From NCBI GenBank assembly GCA_018896395.1, contig JAHIMN010000215.1:1-7182 (forward strand): DNA of 7,182 nt, read 5' to 3'. The position numbers and the translations under genes are program-made. Position 1 is the first letter of the stretch, and every line of letters begins with the position of its first letter. Of this stretch, positions 6,112 to 7,182 are shown in pieces. Source of the stretch: Verrucomicrobiota bacterium (GTDB lineage: Bacteria > Verrucomicrobiota > Kiritimatiellia > JAAZAB01). The notes below the pieces were generated by a model that ran no database searches, was not told the DNA's origin, and was given only the letters and a program-made list of their open reading frames with translations.

Positions 6112-7182
6112 TCAGGAGTGCTCCGCGAGTCGCACTGCGCGGCCGGTGTTGGCCGCTTCATCGGCAGAGAAACAGAGGCGCATCGTCTCGTACGCATCCC
6201 GTGCCGGTGTCATTGGCGGCAACCCCTGGGCGACACGACGGACCACATCATAAGTCTGATGGGTCGTGTTGTGATAGTAAAAATAGTCTTCCTTGGAACT
6301 CCACGTCAGATTCTCGACCCAATCGCTGACCATCGTGTCGGGGCTGTCCGAGAACTGCCACCGCTTGATCCGGCGATAGAACACATCCGTCTCCGCGGCG
6401 CCCTTGGTGCCGACCACGATGTAGCGGAGCTTGTGCCCGTCGCCCAACTGGAGATCGGTGATATTATCAACCAGAGGATCGCCCCGGAACAGGGCGGGGT
6501 AATTCATGTAGTAAGAGATGTGACCGATTGCTCCGTTCTTGAACCGATAGGTCGTATGGTAATTGTCGTGGACTTCGGTGTAGGGCACGACGTTTGGTGA
6601 GCATGCTGAGTAAACCTCCGTGACCGGAGAGCCCACCCACCAGCGGGTCAGATCGACGTAATGGCTGATGCGTTCCCCGAACGTGTCGCCGCCTTCGCGC
6701 TTGGTGTTGCGCCAGGCTTTCTTATCGTAGGCACACGAAGTGTAGAGGCAGTGGGTGTTCACCACCTGTCCCAAGAGACCGGCATCGATCCATTCCTTGA
6801 TCTTCATGTAAAGGAGGGAATACCGCAGCTCGAACCCAATTTGGAAGAAAAGCTTGAGGCGTTCGGCAGTCTCCACCATGAGGCGGGCGTCGGCAAGGGT
6901 GTTGGCGATCGGTTTTTCGCAGAGCACGGCTTTGCCGGCTTCTAACGACTGAAGCGTGAGATCCTTGTGCGCGTGGTTGGCGGCGGCCACGAAGACCAGC
7001 TTGACGGCGGGGTCATCGAGGATGTCGCGGAGGCGGGTGCTGCCCGGCACCTGGTACTGGTCCTTCATGACCCGGATGCGGTCCTCGGCGACGTCGTAAG
7101 TCACTATCCCGCGGACCTCCGGACATTCTTTCAGCTCTTGAACGATTTGTTCGCCCATTTTCCCGGATCCTAATATGCCAAC
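6112..7182 (-). CDS. Gfo/Idh/MocA-family oxidoreductase, 5' end missing
   Basis: Members of this family are NAD(P)-dependent enzymes that oxidise or reduce sugars, inositols and related compounds; some act as glycosidases by a redox mechanism. The frame is open to the window edge: the last codons read VGILGSGKMGEQIV, giving the Rossmann motif GSGKMG at visible residues 5-10, so the ATG at 7158 is an internal Met and the true start lies just outside. Further marks are the Rossmann strand end TYD, the VAAANHAHKD segment, the family EKP motif (CEKPIA, Lys at visible residue 90, codon 6913-6915) and the C-terminal domain helix RISHYVDLTRWWVG with the conserved His at visible residue 174 (codon 6661-6663), expected near the active site. 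There are 356 visible residues, matching the family's usual size with only a few missing. No signal peptide can be judged. It is first in the visible transcript, 55 bp before the GH78 gene, which suggests sugar metabolism. The substrate cannot be read from sequence. Confidence 0.92.
   Translation of the reverse strand, partial: VGILGSGKMGEQIVQELKECPEVRGIVTYDVAEDRIRVMKDQYQVPGSTRLRDILDDPAVKLVFVAAANHAHKDLTLQSLEAGKAVLCEKPIANTLADARLMVETAERLKLFFQIGFELRYSLLYMKIKEWIDAGLLGQVVNTHCLYTSCAYDKKAWRNTKREGGDTFGERISHYVDLTRWWVGSPVTEVYSACSPNVVPYTEVHDNYHTTYRFKNGAIGHISYYMNYPALFRGDPLVDNITDLQLGDGHKLRYIVVGTKGAAETDVFYRRIKRWQFSDSPDTMVSDWVENLTWSSKEDYFYYHNTTHQTYDVVRRVAQGLPPMTPARDAYETMRLCFSADEAANTGRAVRLAEHS

Noticed and set aside
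5971..6600. 209-codon plus-strand frame across the gap between the oxidoreductase and GH78 genes
   Set aside because: It is antisense to two well-identified genes and its translation has no recognisable features.

Overview
The window carries three genes, all on the minus strand and tightly packed, read in the order: NAD(P)-dependent oxidoreductase of the Gfo/Idh/MocA type (5' end cut off by the right window edge), a glycoside hydrolase family 78 (alpha-L-rhamnosidase-like) enzyme, and Mfd, the transcription-repair coupling factor. Gaps are 55 bp and 12 bp, so a single transcript entering from the right is the simplest reading; no internal promoter is visible. The sequence is fairly GC-rich bacterial DNA. 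A cytoplasmic-looking GH78 paired with a Gfo/Idh/MocA enzyme, plus a GC-rich and divergent Mfd, is compatible with the Planctomycetota/Verrucomicrobiota/Kiritimatiellota/Lentisphaerota group, but this is inference from style rather than a marker and should be held loosely.

Layout from left to right. Positions 1-71 lie downstream of mfd and hold a perfect 7-bp hairpin without a T tract. Positions 72-3644 are a complete mfd with all helicase motifs intact. Positions 3657-6056 are a complete GH78 gene whose start is best placed at an ATG behind a strong Shine-Dalgarno site, not at an upstream in-frame TTG. Positions 6112-7182 are the oxidoreductase; its reading frame stays open to the window edge, and the codons at the edge encode the first dinucleotide-binding glycine motif, so only a few residues are missing.

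How they work together: the oxidoreductase and the GH78 enzyme look like a small sugar-processing pair, one removing a terminal rhamnose-like sugar from an imported glycoside and the other oxidising or reducing a sugar or sugar derivative. Mfd is a housekeeping DNA repair translocase and its place at the end of this transcript is probably positional rather than functional, though translation may be coupled to the GH78 gene.

The most unusual observation is that mfd contains three GC-rich palindromic stretches (around 525-585, 2157-2178 and 2744-2835), each in frame and each falling in a linker or poorly conserved loop of the protein rather than in a motif. This is what in-frame insertion of small palindromic repeats into a conserved gene would look like. 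I see no CRISPR array, tRNA, rRNA, transposase, or obvious novel multi-gene system.
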